The notes under the pieces: generated by a model
What the model was told of the DNA's origin: nothing
Seen by the model: the letters and a program-made list of their open reading frames with translations, nothing else
Databases searched by the model: none
Made by a program: the position numbers and the translations under genes
Shown: in pieces, positions 33,194 to 43,350 of the stretch
How positions within the stretch are numbered: the stretch's first letter is position 1
Layout: each line of letters begins with the position of its first letter
DNA from: Streptomyces sp. TLI_053
Lineage (GTDB): Bacteria > Actinomycetota > Actinomycetes > Streptomycetales > Streptomycetaceae
Direction: 5' to 3'
Length of the DNA: 64,000 nucleotides
Assembly: GCF_900105395.1 (NCBI RefSeq)
Contig: NZ_LT629775.1
Span: 6,971,501-7,035,500 of the forward strand

Positions 33194-33254
33194 CGCTGCC
33201 GGACGGACCGCTACCGGACGGACCGCTACCGGGCGGGACGCCACCGGGCGGGAC
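33194..33254. repeat. Four 15-16 bp tandem repeats at the GNAT stop
   Basis: Units of the form CGCTACCGGACGGAC at 33194-33208, 33209-33223, 33224-33239 and 33240-33254. They run from 6 bp after the aldo/keto reductase stop into the last codons of the convergent GNAT gene (stop at 33226), so the GNAT C-terminus (RPARWRPAR) is partly encoded by the repeat. Confidence 0.6.
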
Positions 33255-33897
33255 GGCACTCCTGGACCCAGATCTGCTTGCGTCCGGTCTCGCCCGGTGC
33301 CCGCACCGGCGCATCGACCGTCCGGTCGAGGCAGAAGCCGAGCCGTCGGGCGACCGCGGCGCTGGCGGTGTTCGCCGGGTCGCAGTGGATCTCGACCCGG
33401 TGGATTCCGGGCAGGGCGAACGCCGCGGCGGTGAGCGCCCGGGCGGCGGCGGTGGCGATGCCCCGGCCGACGTGGTCGGTGCCGACCCAGTAGCCGATCT
33501 CCAGCGCGCCCGGTCCGATCCGGCGGTGCAGGCCGAACGAGCCGATCACCCGGCCGGGTTCGGCGTCCAGGCCGACCAGGTAGATGAAGTCGGTGCCGGC
33601 CTCCCAGGCGGCCATGCCGGCCTCGGTCAGCTCGGCGGTGCGGGCGGCGGTGGGGGGCTCGGCGGCCCACTCCAGCCAGGGGCGCAGGTGGTCCAGGTCG
33701 GCCCGGACGGCGGCGTTGAGGGCGAGGCTCTGGGCGGGGGAGCGGCGGCGCAGCGTGATTCCCCCGGCCGGCCGCAGCAGTTCGGGCGGCCGGCCGGGGG
33801 TGGGCGCGGGCGCGCCGGGTGCGGGCACGGAGGAGGGAGCGGACGACGGAGGGGGATCGGACGCGGCACCGCACGGCGGTGGCATGACGTGATTCAT
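33226..33897 (-). CDS. RimJ/RimL-type GNAT acetyltransferase
   Basis: 223 aa including a Pro/Ala-rich N-terminal 40 residues of doubtful translation; a start at 33885 is also possible. From residue 45 the GNAT fold is clear: ITLRRRSPAQSLAL, GSFGLHRRIGPGALEIGYWVG, the acetyl-CoA loop HVGRGIATAAARAL, and HRVEIHCDPANTASAAVARRLGF. These acetylate protein N-termini or small amines. Not in an operon. The end of the gene runs into a tandem repeat shared with the space after the aldo/keto reductase. Confidence 0.85.
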   Translation of the reverse strand: MNHVMPPPCGAASDPPPSSAPSSVPAPGAPAPTPGRPPELLRPAGGITLRRRSPAQSLALNAAVRADLDHLRPWLEWAAEPPTAARTAELTEAGMAAWEAGTDFIYLVGLDAEPGRVIGSFGLHRRIGPGALEIGYWVGTDHVGRGIATAAARALTAAAFALPGIHRVEIHCDPANTASAAVARRLGFCLDRTVDAPVRAPGETGRKQIWVQECRPARWRPAR

Positions 33898-33971
33898 GAC
33901 AGCGATTATGTCGACGTCCTGTATCCGTCACCACCGCCCGTCGCCGCTTACCCGGGCGGTCCGGGGGCGCG

Positions 33972-34661
33972 TCAGAGGCGGATCAGCACCTCGTCGAGCT
34001 CCTTGCGCCGCAGGTCCGGTACGCGCGCCCCCTCGGCGGGGTACCCCACCGGGATGACGTACGCGGCCCGTTCCTCCTGCGGCCGTTCGCACACCTCGTT
34101 GAGGAACTTCATCGGGCTCGGCGTGTGGGTGAGCGTGGCCAGCCCCGCCTGGTGCAGCGTGGCCAGCAGCAGGCCGACCGCGATGCCCACCGACTCCTTG
34201 GTGTAGTACGGGCGCGGCGAGTGCGGGCCCTTGTGCACCTCGAAGACCACGATCACGGCCGGGGCGTCCTCCAGGAAGGGCTTCTCCCAGTCGGTGCCGA
34301 TCGGCGCGAGCGCGGCCAGCCACTCCTCGGAGGCCCGGTGCGCGTAGAACTCGCGCTCCTCGGCCTCGGCGGCCTCCCGCAGCCGGCGCTTGCGGTCCGG
34401 ATCGGTGATCACCACGAACCGCCAGGGCTGGACGTGCGCGCCGCTCGGCGCTGTGTTGGCGGTGCGGATCGCCCACTCCAGCACGCCGTCCGGGAGCGGC
34501 CGGGTCGAGTAGTCGCGGACGGTTCGGCGCTGGTCCATCACGTCGTGGAAGGACTTGCTGCGGGCCTCGGCCTCGTGGGCGGGCACGGTCATGGGGGTGA
34601 GCGGGACGGTCGGGTAGGACGCGCCTGCCACCGCGCTGTCGAGCGCTGTGCTGTCAACCAT
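33972..34661 (-). CDS. Nitroreductase-family flavoprotein, iodotyrosine-deiodinase-like
   Basis: 229 aa. FMN-binding motifs: RRTVRDYSTRPLP near residue 40, NTAPSGAHVQPWRFVVI, and GLLLATLHQAGLATLTHTPSPM near residue 165, then IPVGYPAEGA. The PSGAHxQPW pattern and TLTHTPSPM are typical of the IYD/BluB-related branch, which includes reductive dehalogenases and flavin-linked reductases. Substrate not assigned. Start ATG at 34661. Downstream of the ABC-F gene on the same strand but separated from it by a terminator hairpin, so independently transcribed. Confidence 0.9.
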   Translation of the reverse strand: MVDSTALDSAVAGASYPTVPLTPMTVPAHEAEARSKSFHDVMDQRRTVRDYSTRPLPDGVLEWAIRTANTAPSGAHVQPWRFVVITDPDRKRRLREAAEAEEREFYAHRASEEWLAALAPIGTDWEKPFLEDAPAVIVVFEVHKGPHSPRPYYTKESVGIAVGLLLATLHQAGLATLTHTPSPMKFLNEVCERPQEERAAYVIPVGYPAEGARVPDLRRKELDEVLIRL

Positions 34662-34684
34662 GGGCGACAGCACAGCACATGACG

Positions 34685-34724
34685 GCGGGCCGGGGAAGAG
34701 GTCTGGACCTCCTCCCCGGCCCGC
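34685..34724 (-). terminator. Terminator hairpin after the first ABC-F gene
   Basis: Arms of 12 perfect base pairs (34685-34696 with 34713-34724) and an inner AGGTC/GACCT stem give a near continuous helix of about 18 bp. It begins 20 bp beyond the ABC-F stop at 34745. Confidence 0.75.
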
Positions 34725-34744
34725 GGTGCGCAGGGCGCCCGGTG

Positions 34745-36382
34745 CTACAGCTCGGCGACCCGCCCGCCGCCGACCTCGATCCGCCGGTTCACCGCGACGG
34801 TGTCCAGCATCCGCCGGTCGTGCGTGACCAGCAGCAGCGTGCCGGTGTACGAGGCGAGTGCCGACTCCAGCTGCTCGATGGCCGCCAGGTCCAGGTGGTT
34901 GGTGGGCTCGTCCAGCACCAGCAGGTTCACCCCGCGCGCCTGGAGCAGCGCGAGCGCCGCCCGGGTCCGCTCGCCGGGGGAGAGCGTGTCCGCGGGGCGC
35001 AGCACGTGCACCGCCTTCAGCCCGAACTTCGCCAGCAGGGTGCGGACCTCGTCCGGTGCGAGCTCGGGGACGGCGGCCGCGAACGCCTCCAGCAGCGGTT
35101 CGCCGCCGAGGAACAGCCCGCGTGCCTGGTCCACCTCGCCGACGACCACGCCGGAGCCCAGCGCCGCGCTGCCGGAGTCGAGTTCGAGCCGGCCCAGTAG
35201 GGCGGCCAGCAGCGTGGACTTGCCCGCGCCGTTGGCACCGGTGATGGCGACCCGGTCCGCCCAGTCGATCTGCAGGTCCACCGGGCCCAGCACGAAGTCG
35301 CCGCGCCGGGCGGTGGCCCCGCGCAGGGTGGCGACGACCGAGCCGGAGCGCGGCGCGGCGGCGATCTCCATCCGCAGCTCCCACTCCTTGCGGGGCTCGT
35401 CGACCACGTCCAGCCGCTCGATCATCCGCTGGGTCTGCCGGGCCTTGGCGGCCTGCTTCTCGGTGGACTCGGTGCGCATCGCGCGCCCGATCTTGTCGTT
35501 GTCGCTGGACTTGCGGCGGGCGTTGCGGACGCCGTTCTCCATCCAGCCGCGCTGCATCCGGGCCCGGGCCTCCAGGCCCGCCTTGGTGTCGGCGTACTCC
35601 TCGTACTCCTCGCGGGCGTGCCGGCGGGCCGTGGCGCGTTCCTCCAGGTACGCCTCGTAGCCGCCGCCGTAGAGGTTGACCTGCTGCTGGTGGAGGTCCA
35701 GCTCCAGCACCTTGGTCACCGTGCGGGCCAGGAACTCGCGGTCGTGACTGATCACCACGGTGCCCGCGCGCAGACCCTTGACGAACGACTCCAGCCGCTC
35801 CAGACCGTCCAGGTCGAGGTCGTTGGTGGGCTCGTCGAGCAGGAACACGTCGTAGCGGGAGAGCAGCAGCGAGGCCAGGCCGGCCCGGGCCGCCTGGCCG
35901 CCCGAGAGGGCGGTCATCGGCAGGTCCAGCGAGATCTTGAGGCCGAGCGAGTCGGCGACCTCCTCCGCGCGGTCCTCCAGGTCGGCGCCGCCCAGCTCCA
36001 GCCAGCGGTCCAGGTTCTCCGCGTAGGCGTCGTCGGCACCGGGCGCGCCGTCGACCAGGCCCTGGGTGGCCTCGTCCAGGGCGGCCTGCGCGGCGGACAC
36101 ACCGGTGCGGCGGGCCAGGAAGTCGCGGACCGACTCGTCGGCGCGGCGCTCCGGCTCCTGCGGGAGGTGGCCGACGTTGGCGGAGGCGGGGCTGAGCCGC
36201 CGGGTACCGCCCTCCGGGGTGTCCAGGCCGGCCAGCAGGCGCAGCAGGGTCGACTTGCCGGCCCCGTTCACGCCGACCAGGCCGATCACGTCGCCGGGGG
36301 CGACGACCAGGTCCAGGCCGGAGAAGAGGGTGCGCTCGCCGTGGCCGGCGGCGAGGTCCTTGACGACGAGTGTGGCGCTCAT
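34745..36382 (-). CDS. ABC-F family ATPase (translation factor/resistance type)
   Basis: 545 aa with two ABC domains and no membrane segments. First: Walker A GVNGAGKST, signature LSGGQAARAG, Walker B LLDEPTNDLD. Second: GANGAGKST, signature LSPGERTRAAL, LVLDEPTNHLD. The interdomain linker (about residues 235-330) is long and charged with HAREEYEEYADTKAGLEARARMQ, the P-site tRNA-interacting motif. ABC-F proteins act on stalled or drug-bound ribosomes. This is a conserved actinobacterial paralogue; resistance function is not implied. Start ATG at 36382. Confidence 0.92.
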   Translation of the reverse strand: MSATLVVKDLAAGHGERTLFSGLDLVVAPGDVIGLVGVNGAGKSTLLRLLAGLDTPEGGTRRLSPASANVGHLPQEPERRADESVRDFLARRTGVSAAQAALDEATQGLVDGAPGADDAYAENLDRWLELGGADLEDRAEEVADSLGLKISLDLPMTALSGGQAARAGLASLLLSRYDVFLLDEPTNDLDLDGLERLESFVKGLRAGTVVISHDREFLARTVTKVLELDLHQQQVNLYGGGYEAYLEERATARRHAREEYEEYADTKAGLEARARMQRGWMENGVRNARRKSSDNDKIGRAMRTESTEKQAAKARQTQRMIERLDVVDEPRKEWELRMEIAAAPRSGSVVATLRGATARRGDFVLGPVDLQIDWADRVAITGANGAGKSTLLAALLGRLELDSGSAALGSGVVVGEVDQARGLFLGGEPLLEAFAAAVPELAPDEVRTLLAKFGLKAVHVLRPADTLSPGERTRAALALLQARGVNLLVLDEPTNHLDLAAIEQLESALASYTGTLLLVTHDRRMLDTVAVNRRIEVGGGRVAEL

Positions 36383-36531
36383 GATGTCGTCGATTCTAGG
36401 CGGGCCGGGGCGTGCGCCGGGGCGCGGGCGGGAAGCGGGCCGGCGCGCGGGGGAGGACCGACCCGGACGCGGCCGGGGAGCCTGCCGGGACGCGGAAGCG
36501 GCGGCCGCCCGGGCGGGTGCGGGCGGGAACG

Positions 36532-36574
36532 CCGCCGGGGGCGGCGGCACGCGGGGTGCCACCGCCCCCGGCGG
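36532..36574 (-). terminator. Terminator hairpin after the protease gene
   Basis: CCGCCGGGGGCGG (36532-36544) pairs with its complement at 36562-36574, followed inward after one mismatch by GGCAC/GTGCC and a 5-nt loop. It starts 24 bp beyond the leftward stop at 36598. Confidence 0.75.
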
Positions 36575-36597
36575 GGGAGTTCAGCGGGTGACCGGGG

Positions 36598-37920
36598 TCA
36601 CTTGCTCTTCTTGGAGAAGTACTCCAGCGCGTGCTGGGCGACGTCGTCCAGGTACGGGCCGGCCTCCCAGGTGTTGTCGGAGCCGCCGATGGAGGTGTCC
36701 GACACCAGCACCTGCTTGCCGTCCTTGGTGGTGAACCAGCCGCCGCCGCTGTCGCCGCCGCTGCCGTTGCAGCCGGTCATCAGCATGGTCGGGCGGGACG
36801 GGTCCATCGAGCGGCGGGCCGGCCTGCCGGCCTCGCAGTGCTCCAGCTCCATGCCGTCGAACGGCTTGGCGGCCGGGTAGCCGTAGGTGCTGACCGAGGC
36901 GATCTGCTCACGCGGGGCGTTGAACCAGACCGGTACCGAGCCGCCGACGACCTCCTCCAGGGACTTGGCGCTGCCGTCCGGGTTGGCGACCCTGAGGATG
37001 CCGAAGTCGTACTGGCTCCACGGGCCGCCGTTCTCCGGGTCGGCCTCGGCCGTCCACTGCGGGGCGACCATGCCCGCGACGGCGCCCCACTCGCCGTACG
37101 GCTCGGCGTCGGCGAGGGTGCCCTGCTTGCCGGCGCTCACCGCGCCGCTGCTGTTGAAGGCCGGGGCGAAGGTGATGTTGGTGTGGTACTTGCCGCCCTT
37201 GCCGCCGTGCAGGCAGTGGCTGGCGGTCCAGACGAGGTTGCTCTTCCCCGGGTTGGCGGGGTCGGAGACGACCGTGCCGGAGCAGACGTAGTCCTGCTTG
37301 CCGTCCTGGAAGAACAGCTTGCCGTTGACGTGGGCCGGCTTGGCGAACGGGTGCGGGAGGGGCTTCATCTCGACCAGCTTCGGCTGCGGGTCGTTCTGGC
37401 TGCCGCCGCCGTTGCCACCGGTGCCGCCACCGGTGCCGCCGCTGCCGCCCGGCTGGGCGGGGGCGGCGCTGGTGGGCTGGGCCGCCGTCGGCTGCGCGGT
37501 GGGCTGCGCCGGCGGCTGGGTGGTCGGCTGGGCCGGCGCCGCACCGGTCGGCTGGGCCGTGGGCTGCGCGGTCGGCTGGCTCCCCGGGCCCGGCTTGTAG
37601 GGCTTGGCCTTGAGGATCTTCTGCAGGTCCCAGAAGCCCTTCACCGCCGGGGAGACGACGTTCTGCTGGGCCCACTTGTCCCAGTCGTCGAAGTTCCACT
37701 TCTTCAGCTCGTCGGCCGTCGGCAGCTTGATCGGCGGCAGACCGCCCGGCTTGTCGGTGGCGCCCGCGGTGGCCGCGGCGGTCGTCCCACCGGGAGCGGC
37801 GGCGGTCTGGCCGCCGGCCGGGTCGCTGTTGTCCGGACCGCACGCGGTCGCGACGACCATCGTCAGAGCGACGACGGAGGCGCCCAGCGCGGCACGCGTC
37901 GCCCGGGATATCGATGACAT
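36598..37920 (-). CDS. Lipoprotein-anchored trypsin-like serine protease
   Basis: 440 aa. Signal peptide with lipobox VVATAC, lipid Cys27. A long Pro/Thr/Gln/Ala/Gly linker (PTAQPTAQP repeats, then Gly-rich) spans about 110-185. The protease domain follows: WTASHCLHGG (His), QYDFGILR (Asp) and CNGSGGDSGGGWF (Ser), a full S1-like triad. The flexible spacer suits a cell-surface enzyme whose domain must reach through the peptidoglycan. Cell wall or external proteins are likely substrates. It is divergent from the leader of the second ABC-F gene. Confidence 0.9.
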   Translation of the reverse strand: MSSISRATRAALGASVVALTMVVATACGPDNSDPAGGQTAAAPGGTTAAATAGATDKPGGLPPIKLPTADELKKWNFDDWDKWAQQNVVSPAVKGFWDLQKILKAKPYKPGPGSQPTAQPTAQPTGAAPAQPTTQPPAQPTAQPTAAQPTSAAPAQPGGSGGTGGGTGGNGGGSQNDPQPKLVEMKPLPHPFAKPAHVNGKLFFQDGKQDYVCSGTVVSDPANPGKSNLVWTASHCLHGGKGGKYHTNITFAPAFNSSGAVSAGKQGTLADAEPYGEWGAVAGMVAPQWTAEADPENGGPWSQYDFGILRVANPDGSAKSLEEVVGGSVPVWFNAPREQIASVSTYGYPAAKPFDGMELEHCEAGRPARRSMDPSRPTMLMTGCNGSGGDSGGGWFTTKDGKQVLVSDTSIGGSDNTWEAGPYLDDVAQHALEYFSKKSK

Positions 37921-38125
37921 GATGTTCGGTTCCCCCTGTGAATGCACACCACGGATGTGAGTACCCGCCACGGATCCAGCGGCGGACGGGCCGCGGGTGT
38001 GGCGGGTGTGGCAGGGGAGGAGTCTGCCATGCGCGGCGGACGGCATCCGGCCGTCGGCCGTTCCGGAGCGGCGCCGTCACCGGATCGGCACGCGATCGGC
38101 ACCGGAATAACCGGTTGCACACCAC

Positions 38126-38445
38126 CGGAGGCCTCCGTAGCGTGATCCCTGCCACCCGCCAGAACAGGAGAAGGCCGTTGCTCTACTGAGGTCCCGAGAC
38201 ACCGCCCCCGCCGCGCCGCAGCGACTTCGCTGCCCTTCCGCAGCCCCAGTGCTGCCCGCGCGGTCCGTGAGTGTGCGAGTGCCCGACCTCAGTGGTGAGC
38301 CGGCCCGGCGTCCCCCGTCGCTCTGACGACCCGAGCCCCGTCCCGGCCCCACCCCGGTCCCGCGCACACCCGCGGTGTCTCCCCGTGTCGTCCCACGATC
38401 ACGTCCGGTGACCGGCCGCGTCCGGCAGACCCTCGGGAGGCCTCC
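38126..38445 (+). promoter_or_regulatory. Structured leader of the second ABC-F gene
   Basis: 320 nt between the likely leader start and the ABC-F ATG. GGAGGCCTCC occurs twice: at 38127-38136 before the small ORF and at 38436-38445 directly before the ABC-F ATG. Each copy contains a Shine-Dalgarno, and because the sequence is self-complementary the two copies can pair over 10 bp. A 9-bp long-range stem joins 38185-38193 (ACTGAGGTC, overlapping the small ORF stop) with 38285-38293. Between them lie hairpins GCAGCG-ACTT-CGCTGC (38218-38233) and GCAGC/GCTGC (38240-38255). This fits leader-peptide attenuation of an antibiotic-resistance ABC-F gene. Confidence 0.55.
38142..38189 (+). CDS. Possible leader peptide of the ABC-F gene (15 aa)
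   Basis: GTG start with GGAGG 10 nt upstream, encoding MIPATRQNRRRPLLY and stopping at TGA 38187-38189. The three Arg codons are AGG-AGA-AGG, all rare in this GC-rich genome. Arg-Arg-Arg also fits the Arg/Lys-x-Arg/Lys pattern at which macrolides stall ribosomes. The stop codon lies in the 5' arm of a long-range stem. Alternatively the purine run AGGAGAAGG is a Shine-Dalgarno for a mini-ORF TTG-CTC-TAC-TGA. Which is translated cannot be told from sequence. Confidence 0.45.
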   Translation: MIPATRQNRRRPLLY

Positions 38446-40053
<1,608 letters not shown>

Positions 40054-40056
40054 CGG

Positions 40057-41718
40057 TCAGCGGGGGGCGGCTGCGGCTCCGGCCCCGGCGGTTGCCGAGG
40101 CTCCGGTGGCGTCCGTGGCGTCCGTGGCGTCCGTGGCGTCCGTGGCGTCCGTAATGTCCGTGGTGTCCGTGGCGTCAGCGGTGTCCGTGGTGTCCGTCGC
40201 TCCGGTGCGCCCGGCGGAGAGGAGCCTGCGGGCCTCGGTCAGTGCCGAGTCGCGGCCCTGGCTCAGCTCCTCCGGGGTGAACACCGGGGTGCGGACGTTC
40301 GGCGGGACACCCGGTCCGTCGAAGGTGCTGCCGGAGCGGGTGAGGAACTTCTCGTTCGGCAGGACGGCCACGAGGTCGGCCGAGAGCGGCTTGAACATGA
40401 CGTCGGAGAAGACGCCCTGGGTGTTCTCGCCGATCCGGACGGGTGCCGGCCGTCGCTCCGCCATCGCCTGGGTGAAGGTCTCGCCCGCGCTGACGGTCGA
40501 GCCGGCGGTCAGCAGGGCGACCGGTCCGGTGTACCGGGTGGAGCCGGCGGCGGGGCGGACCACGCTCGGCTGGGGCCGGGTGAACCTGCTCGGGTCGGCC
40601 GGGTCGTTGCGGGCCACCTTGCGGTAGGCCAGGAACGGCCGGTCGGTGAGCCGGGAGGCGATCCGCAGACCCAGCTGGTCCGAACCGCCGCCGTTCAGCC
40701 GGAGGTCGACCACCACGCCGTTCAGTCGCTCGGGGTGCGCCAGCAAGAGGTCCAGCGCCTTGTCCAGCTCGGCGGCGTGGTCCTGGTACGGGCCGTCGTC
40801 GACGTAGCCGTCGAAGGCGCTGACCCGCAGGTAGCCGATGCCGCCCGGGAGTTCGCCGACCCCGAGCAGGCCCCGGCCGAAGGTCTGCTCGGGGGCGAGG
40901 AGCTGGGCGGCCACCGCCCGGGCCGCCTGCTCCCGGACGTCGTCGGTGGGCTCCGCGGTGCCCGGGCGCAGCCCGCCGAAGACACCGTCGTACCCGCCGC
41001 CGGGGCGCTTGCGGCCCAGCGCGGTGTGCGCGTCGCCGAGCGGTTCCAGCAGGCCCACGATGATCTTCTGCAGGTCGTCGGTGCTGGTCCGCGAGGTGAT
41101 GCCGGCCCGTGCCCGCGCGCCCTGCGCACGCCAGTCGACGCCCTTGGCGGCGAAGAAGGGGTAGTTCTCCTCGAAGGTCGCCCAGAACCGGTCGAAGGTC
41201 GCGAGCGCGTCCTGCGGGGCGGGCTGCCGGCACTGGGCCGGGAGCCCGGGCAACCGGGTGAAGTCCTTGGTGGAGGCGGCGCCGTCCTCCGAGTACACGG
41301 CCCGGTCGCGTCCCCGGGGCGTGAGCGAGGACGACGCGTACGCCTTGCCGGACTGGCCATACCGGACGGTGCCGTCACGTCCGGGCGCGCCGATCTGCGT
41401 GCCGGAGTAGAAGCCCGGGGTGCAGCTGATCCGGGTCACGTCGTAGGTGGTGAAGGTCGTTCCGCGGATCTCGACGATCATGCCGTAGCCGTCCGTCCGC
41501 CAGACGCCCTCCAGCCGGTCGACCCCCGGCCGCCTCGCGTCGCCGTCCCCGTCCGGCGCGGCGCCGACGGCACCCGCCGCGCCGACGGCACCCGCCGCGC
41601 CGACGGTCCCCGCCGTGACCGCGAGCGCGACCGCGGCGACCCCCGCCGCCCTGACCGCCCCCGCTGCCCCGGTCGCCCTGGTCGTCCGGCCCGCAGGCCT
41701 CCGCCGTCCGATACCCAT
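40057..41718 (-). CDS. S41-family (C-terminal processing-like) peptidase
   Basis: 553 aa. An N-terminal hydrophobic segment (about 18-52) is a signal or anchor. Residues 60-160 are a beta domain, then a helical region (FDRFWATFEENYPFF). The TSPc core has GGIGYLRVSAFDG, VVDLRLNGGGSD and LLTAGSTVSAGETFTQAM with the catalytic Ser before AGE; a Lys of the dyad is expected at the start of the next strand but could not be assigned. The C-terminus has a Thr/Asp/Ala repeat from a 9-bp tandem array. Probably an extracytoplasmic peptidase; substrate unknown. It ends 3 bp after the convergent ABC-F gene. Confidence 0.85.
   Translation of the reverse strand: MGIGRRRPAGRTTRATGAAGAVRAAGVAAVALAVTAGTVGAAGAVGAAGAVGAAPDGDGDARRPGVDRLEGVWRTDGYGMIVEIRGTTFTTYDVTRISCTPGFYSGTQIGAPGRDGTVRYGQSGKAYASSSLTPRGRDRAVYSEDGAASTKDFTRLPGLPAQCRQPAPQDALATFDRFWATFEENYPFFAAKGVDWRAQGARARAGITSRTSTDDLQKIIVGLLEPLGDAHTALGRKRPGGGYDGVFGGLRPGTAEPTDDVREQAARAVAAQLLAPEQTFGRGLLGVGELPGGIGYLRVSAFDGYVDDGPYQDHAAELDKALDLLLAHPERLNGVVVDLRLNGGGSDQLGLRIASRLTDRPFLAYRKVARNDPADPSRFTRPQPSVVRPAAGSTRYTGPVALLTAGSTVSAGETFTQAMAERRPAPVRIGENTQGVFSDVMFKPLSADLVAVLPNEKFLTRSGSTFDGPGVPPNVRTPVFTPEELSQGRDSALTEARRLLSAGRTGATDTTDTADATDTTDITDATDATDATDATDATGASATAGAGAAAAPR
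40103..40197. repeat. 9-bp tandem repeat in the S41 peptidase C-terminus
   Basis: About ten copies of GTCCGTGGC and close variants, in frame, encode the Ala-Thr-Asp run near the C-terminus of the S41 peptidase. Several neighbouring copies are identical, so the array is likely to vary in copy number between strains. Confidence 0.7.
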
Positions 41719-41956
41719 GTCGTCCCCTGCCGTTCTCCGGTCCGGGCGTCCCCCCGCGGAGCCTCTCCGCCGTCCAGGGCCGACGGTACGGGCCCGACCG
41801 GTCCCGGCACGTCAACCTGCGGATCCGTCCCCACCTGTACCCCGGAGGTACGCCTCGGCGCACCCGGCTCCGACCTGCGGACCAGAGGCTCCCCGAGTGC
41901 TCTCGGGGTTGTCGGCTCAGTGTCCAACTCCTGTGGGCTCCAGTACCATCGGCGCC

Positions 41957-42169
41957 ATGCCAGCACTCAGCATCGAGTACACGGAGCACGAACTCGCCGC
42001 CATCCGCGAGGCCGCCGCCGCCGACGGGAAGAGTGTCAAGGCGTACGTGCACGACTTGAGCGTGCGGGAGCAGCAGCGCCGGGTGTTCGTCTCCCACGCG
42101 GTGGCGTTCTGGAACGAGCACCGCGAGGAGTTCGACCGGGCCTTCCCGGAGGACGCGCCCGCCGCCTGA
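41957..42169 (+). CDS. Small antitoxin-like protein of a Fic/Doc pair
   Basis: 70 aa from the ATG at 41957. The pattern LSIEYTEHELAAIREAAAADGKSVKAYVHDL resembles ribbon-helix-helix antitoxins, followed by a helical C-terminus with HREEFDRAFP. It is followed after 28 bp by the Fic-like gene, the common order of antitoxin then toxin. The ribosome site is weak; an in-frame upstream start is unlikely. Function is inferred from context. Confidence 0.75.
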   Translation: MPALSIEYTEHELAAIREAAAADGKSVKAYVHDLSVREQQRRVFVSHAVAFWNEHREEFDRAFPEDAPAA

Positions 42170-42197
42170 GCGGTGCCGTCACGGGAGGGGTGGCGCG

Positions 42198-42572
42198 ATG
42201 TTGCTTCCGCGCGTCGATCTGCGCTGGCTGCTCGACATCCAGGAGCTGGCCTCGCCCGAGGACCTCAGCGTGCGCGACTACTCGGCACTCCAGGCGGCGG
42301 TCGCACGGCACCGGGTGAACACCGCTCAGCTCGGCCACGAGGCCGATCCGGCCTGGTGCGCCGCCACCCTGATGCACACCATCGTGCTGCTGCGCCCGCT
42401 GCCGCTGCGCAACAACCTCTTCGCCTGCATGGCGACGGCCGCGTACATGCACGCGGCGGGCGAGGGCGTCGATCCGCCGTACGGGGCGCTGGTCGAGCTG
42501 GCCCGGGACATCGTGGAGGGACGGGCGGACGTGTTCGCGGCGGCCGACCGGATCCGGTCCTGGCGGATCTGA
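42198..42572 (+). CDS. Fic/Doc-like toxin lacking the catalytic histidine
   Basis: 124 aa with GGGAGGGG upstream. Helical, with core VLLRPLPLRNNLFACMATAAY where Fic enzymes carry HPFxxGNGR. Here Arg66 replaces the histidine, Pro67 is kept, Asn73 remains and the final Arg is missing. Streptomycete Doc-like proteins often have degenerate motifs of this kind. Without the His, AMP transfer or kinase activity is unlikely by the known mechanism. Paired with the antitoxin-like gene upstream. Could be an inactive relic or a changed activity. Confidence 0.7.
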   Translation: MLLPRVDLRWLLDIQELASPEDLSVRDYSALQAAVARHRVNTAQLGHEADPAWCAATLMHTIVLLRPLPLRNNLFACMATAAYMHAAGEGVDPPYGALVELARDIVEGRADVFAAADRIRSWRI

Positions 42573-42584
42573 GGCCCGATGCCG

Positions 42585-42600
42585 GGTCCGGCGCCGGACC
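42585..42600. terminator. 16-bp palindrome after the Fic-like gene
   Basis: GGTCCGGCGCCGGACC is a perfect palindrome 12 bp after the Fic-like stop, in the convergent space before the Pr6Pr gene. Probably part of a terminator. Confidence 0.5.
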
Positions 42601-42627
42601 GGGGTCGACACCGGCTCCGGAGCCGGC

Positions 42628-42681
42628 GTCCGCCCCGGAGTCGACGTCCGCCCCGGAGTCGACACCCGCCCCAGGGCCGAC
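42628..42681. repeat. 18-bp tandem repeat
   Basis: Two identical copies of GTCCGCCCCGGAGTCGAC (42628-42645 and 42646-42663) and a third diverged copy (42664-42681), ending 7 bp before the stop of the Pr6Pr gene. Noncoding as far as can be seen. Confidence 0.65.
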
Positions 42682-42687
42682 GCCCCG

Positions 42688-43350
42688 TCAGGCCCCGGTC
42701 GGGGTGGTGCCGTCGCGCCCCAGCCTGGTGCGGACCAGGGTGCCCAGCCGGTCCAGGCCGACCACGACGGCGGCCAGCGCCACGAACTCGACCGTCAGCA
42801 GGGCGATCTGCCCCCAGACGTAGCCGTACCCCTTCGTGGTCGGGTCGAAGAAGAAGTACGGGTACGGCAGCGGGTAGTTGGAGAACAGCGCGTTGCGGAC
42901 GAGCACGAGCGCCGCGTAGCCGAGCGGGAAGGTCAGCCAGAGCGGGATGTCCCGCCAGGAGGAGGCGTTGCGGGGCCGGAACACCAGCCAGTCGACGATC
43001 ACCAGTACCGGGGTGACGTAGTGCACGAAGAACGACGACCAGTGCTGGAGCTTGTCCGGCCCGTCGAACAGGCCGGGCAACGGGTTGGCGCCGTGCTCGA
43101 GCAGGATGTGCGAGACCAGTCCGGTGATCAGGATGTACAGGGTGGCGGCGCCGCGCAGCCGGGGCGCGGGCGCGTCGGTGGTCCCGCGCTTCAGCATCCA
43201 GTACACGGCGCCGATGAAGTAGCCGAGCACGATCACGTTGCTCTGGACGGTGAAGTACACCAGCGGCGCGGTCTGGAGGCTCAGGCCGAGGGCCGTCGAG
43301 AGCACGATGCCGGCGCGCCACCAGAGCGCCGGGCTGGTCCGGACTGACAT
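42688..43350 (-). CDS. Pr6Pr-family six-helix membrane protein
   Basis: 220 aa with about six transmembrane helices. FTVQSNVIVLGYFIGAVYWML, GLVSHILLEHGANP, and YGYVWGQIALLTVEFVALAAVVV, with the conserved motif HYVTPVLVIVDWLVF, identify the Pr6Pr/FAR-17a/AIG1-like family. Relatives include eukaryotic hydrolases of fatty-acid esters of hydroxy fatty acids, which use Thr/His in the membrane; the bacterial role is not known. Conserved His in SHILLEHG and FVHYV are candidates. Monocistronic. Confidence 0.82.
   Translation of the reverse strand: MSVRTSPALWWRAGIVLSTALGLSLQTAPLVYFTVQSNVIVLGYFIGAVYWMLKRGTTDAPAPRLRGAATLYILITGLVSHILLEHGANPLPGLFDGPDKLQHWSSFFVHYVTPVLVIVDWLVFRPRNASSWRDIPLWLTFPLGYAALVLVRNALFSNYPLPYPYFFFDPTTKGYGYVWGQIALLTVEFVALAAVVVGLDRLGTLVRTRLGRDGTTPTGA

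Noticed and set aside
38178-38189. Three-codon leader TTG-CTC-TAC-TGA as the sole leader of the ABC-F gene
   Set aside because: Kept only as an alternative, because the 15-codon ORF has a stronger and better placed Shine-Dalgarno; neither can be proved from sequence.
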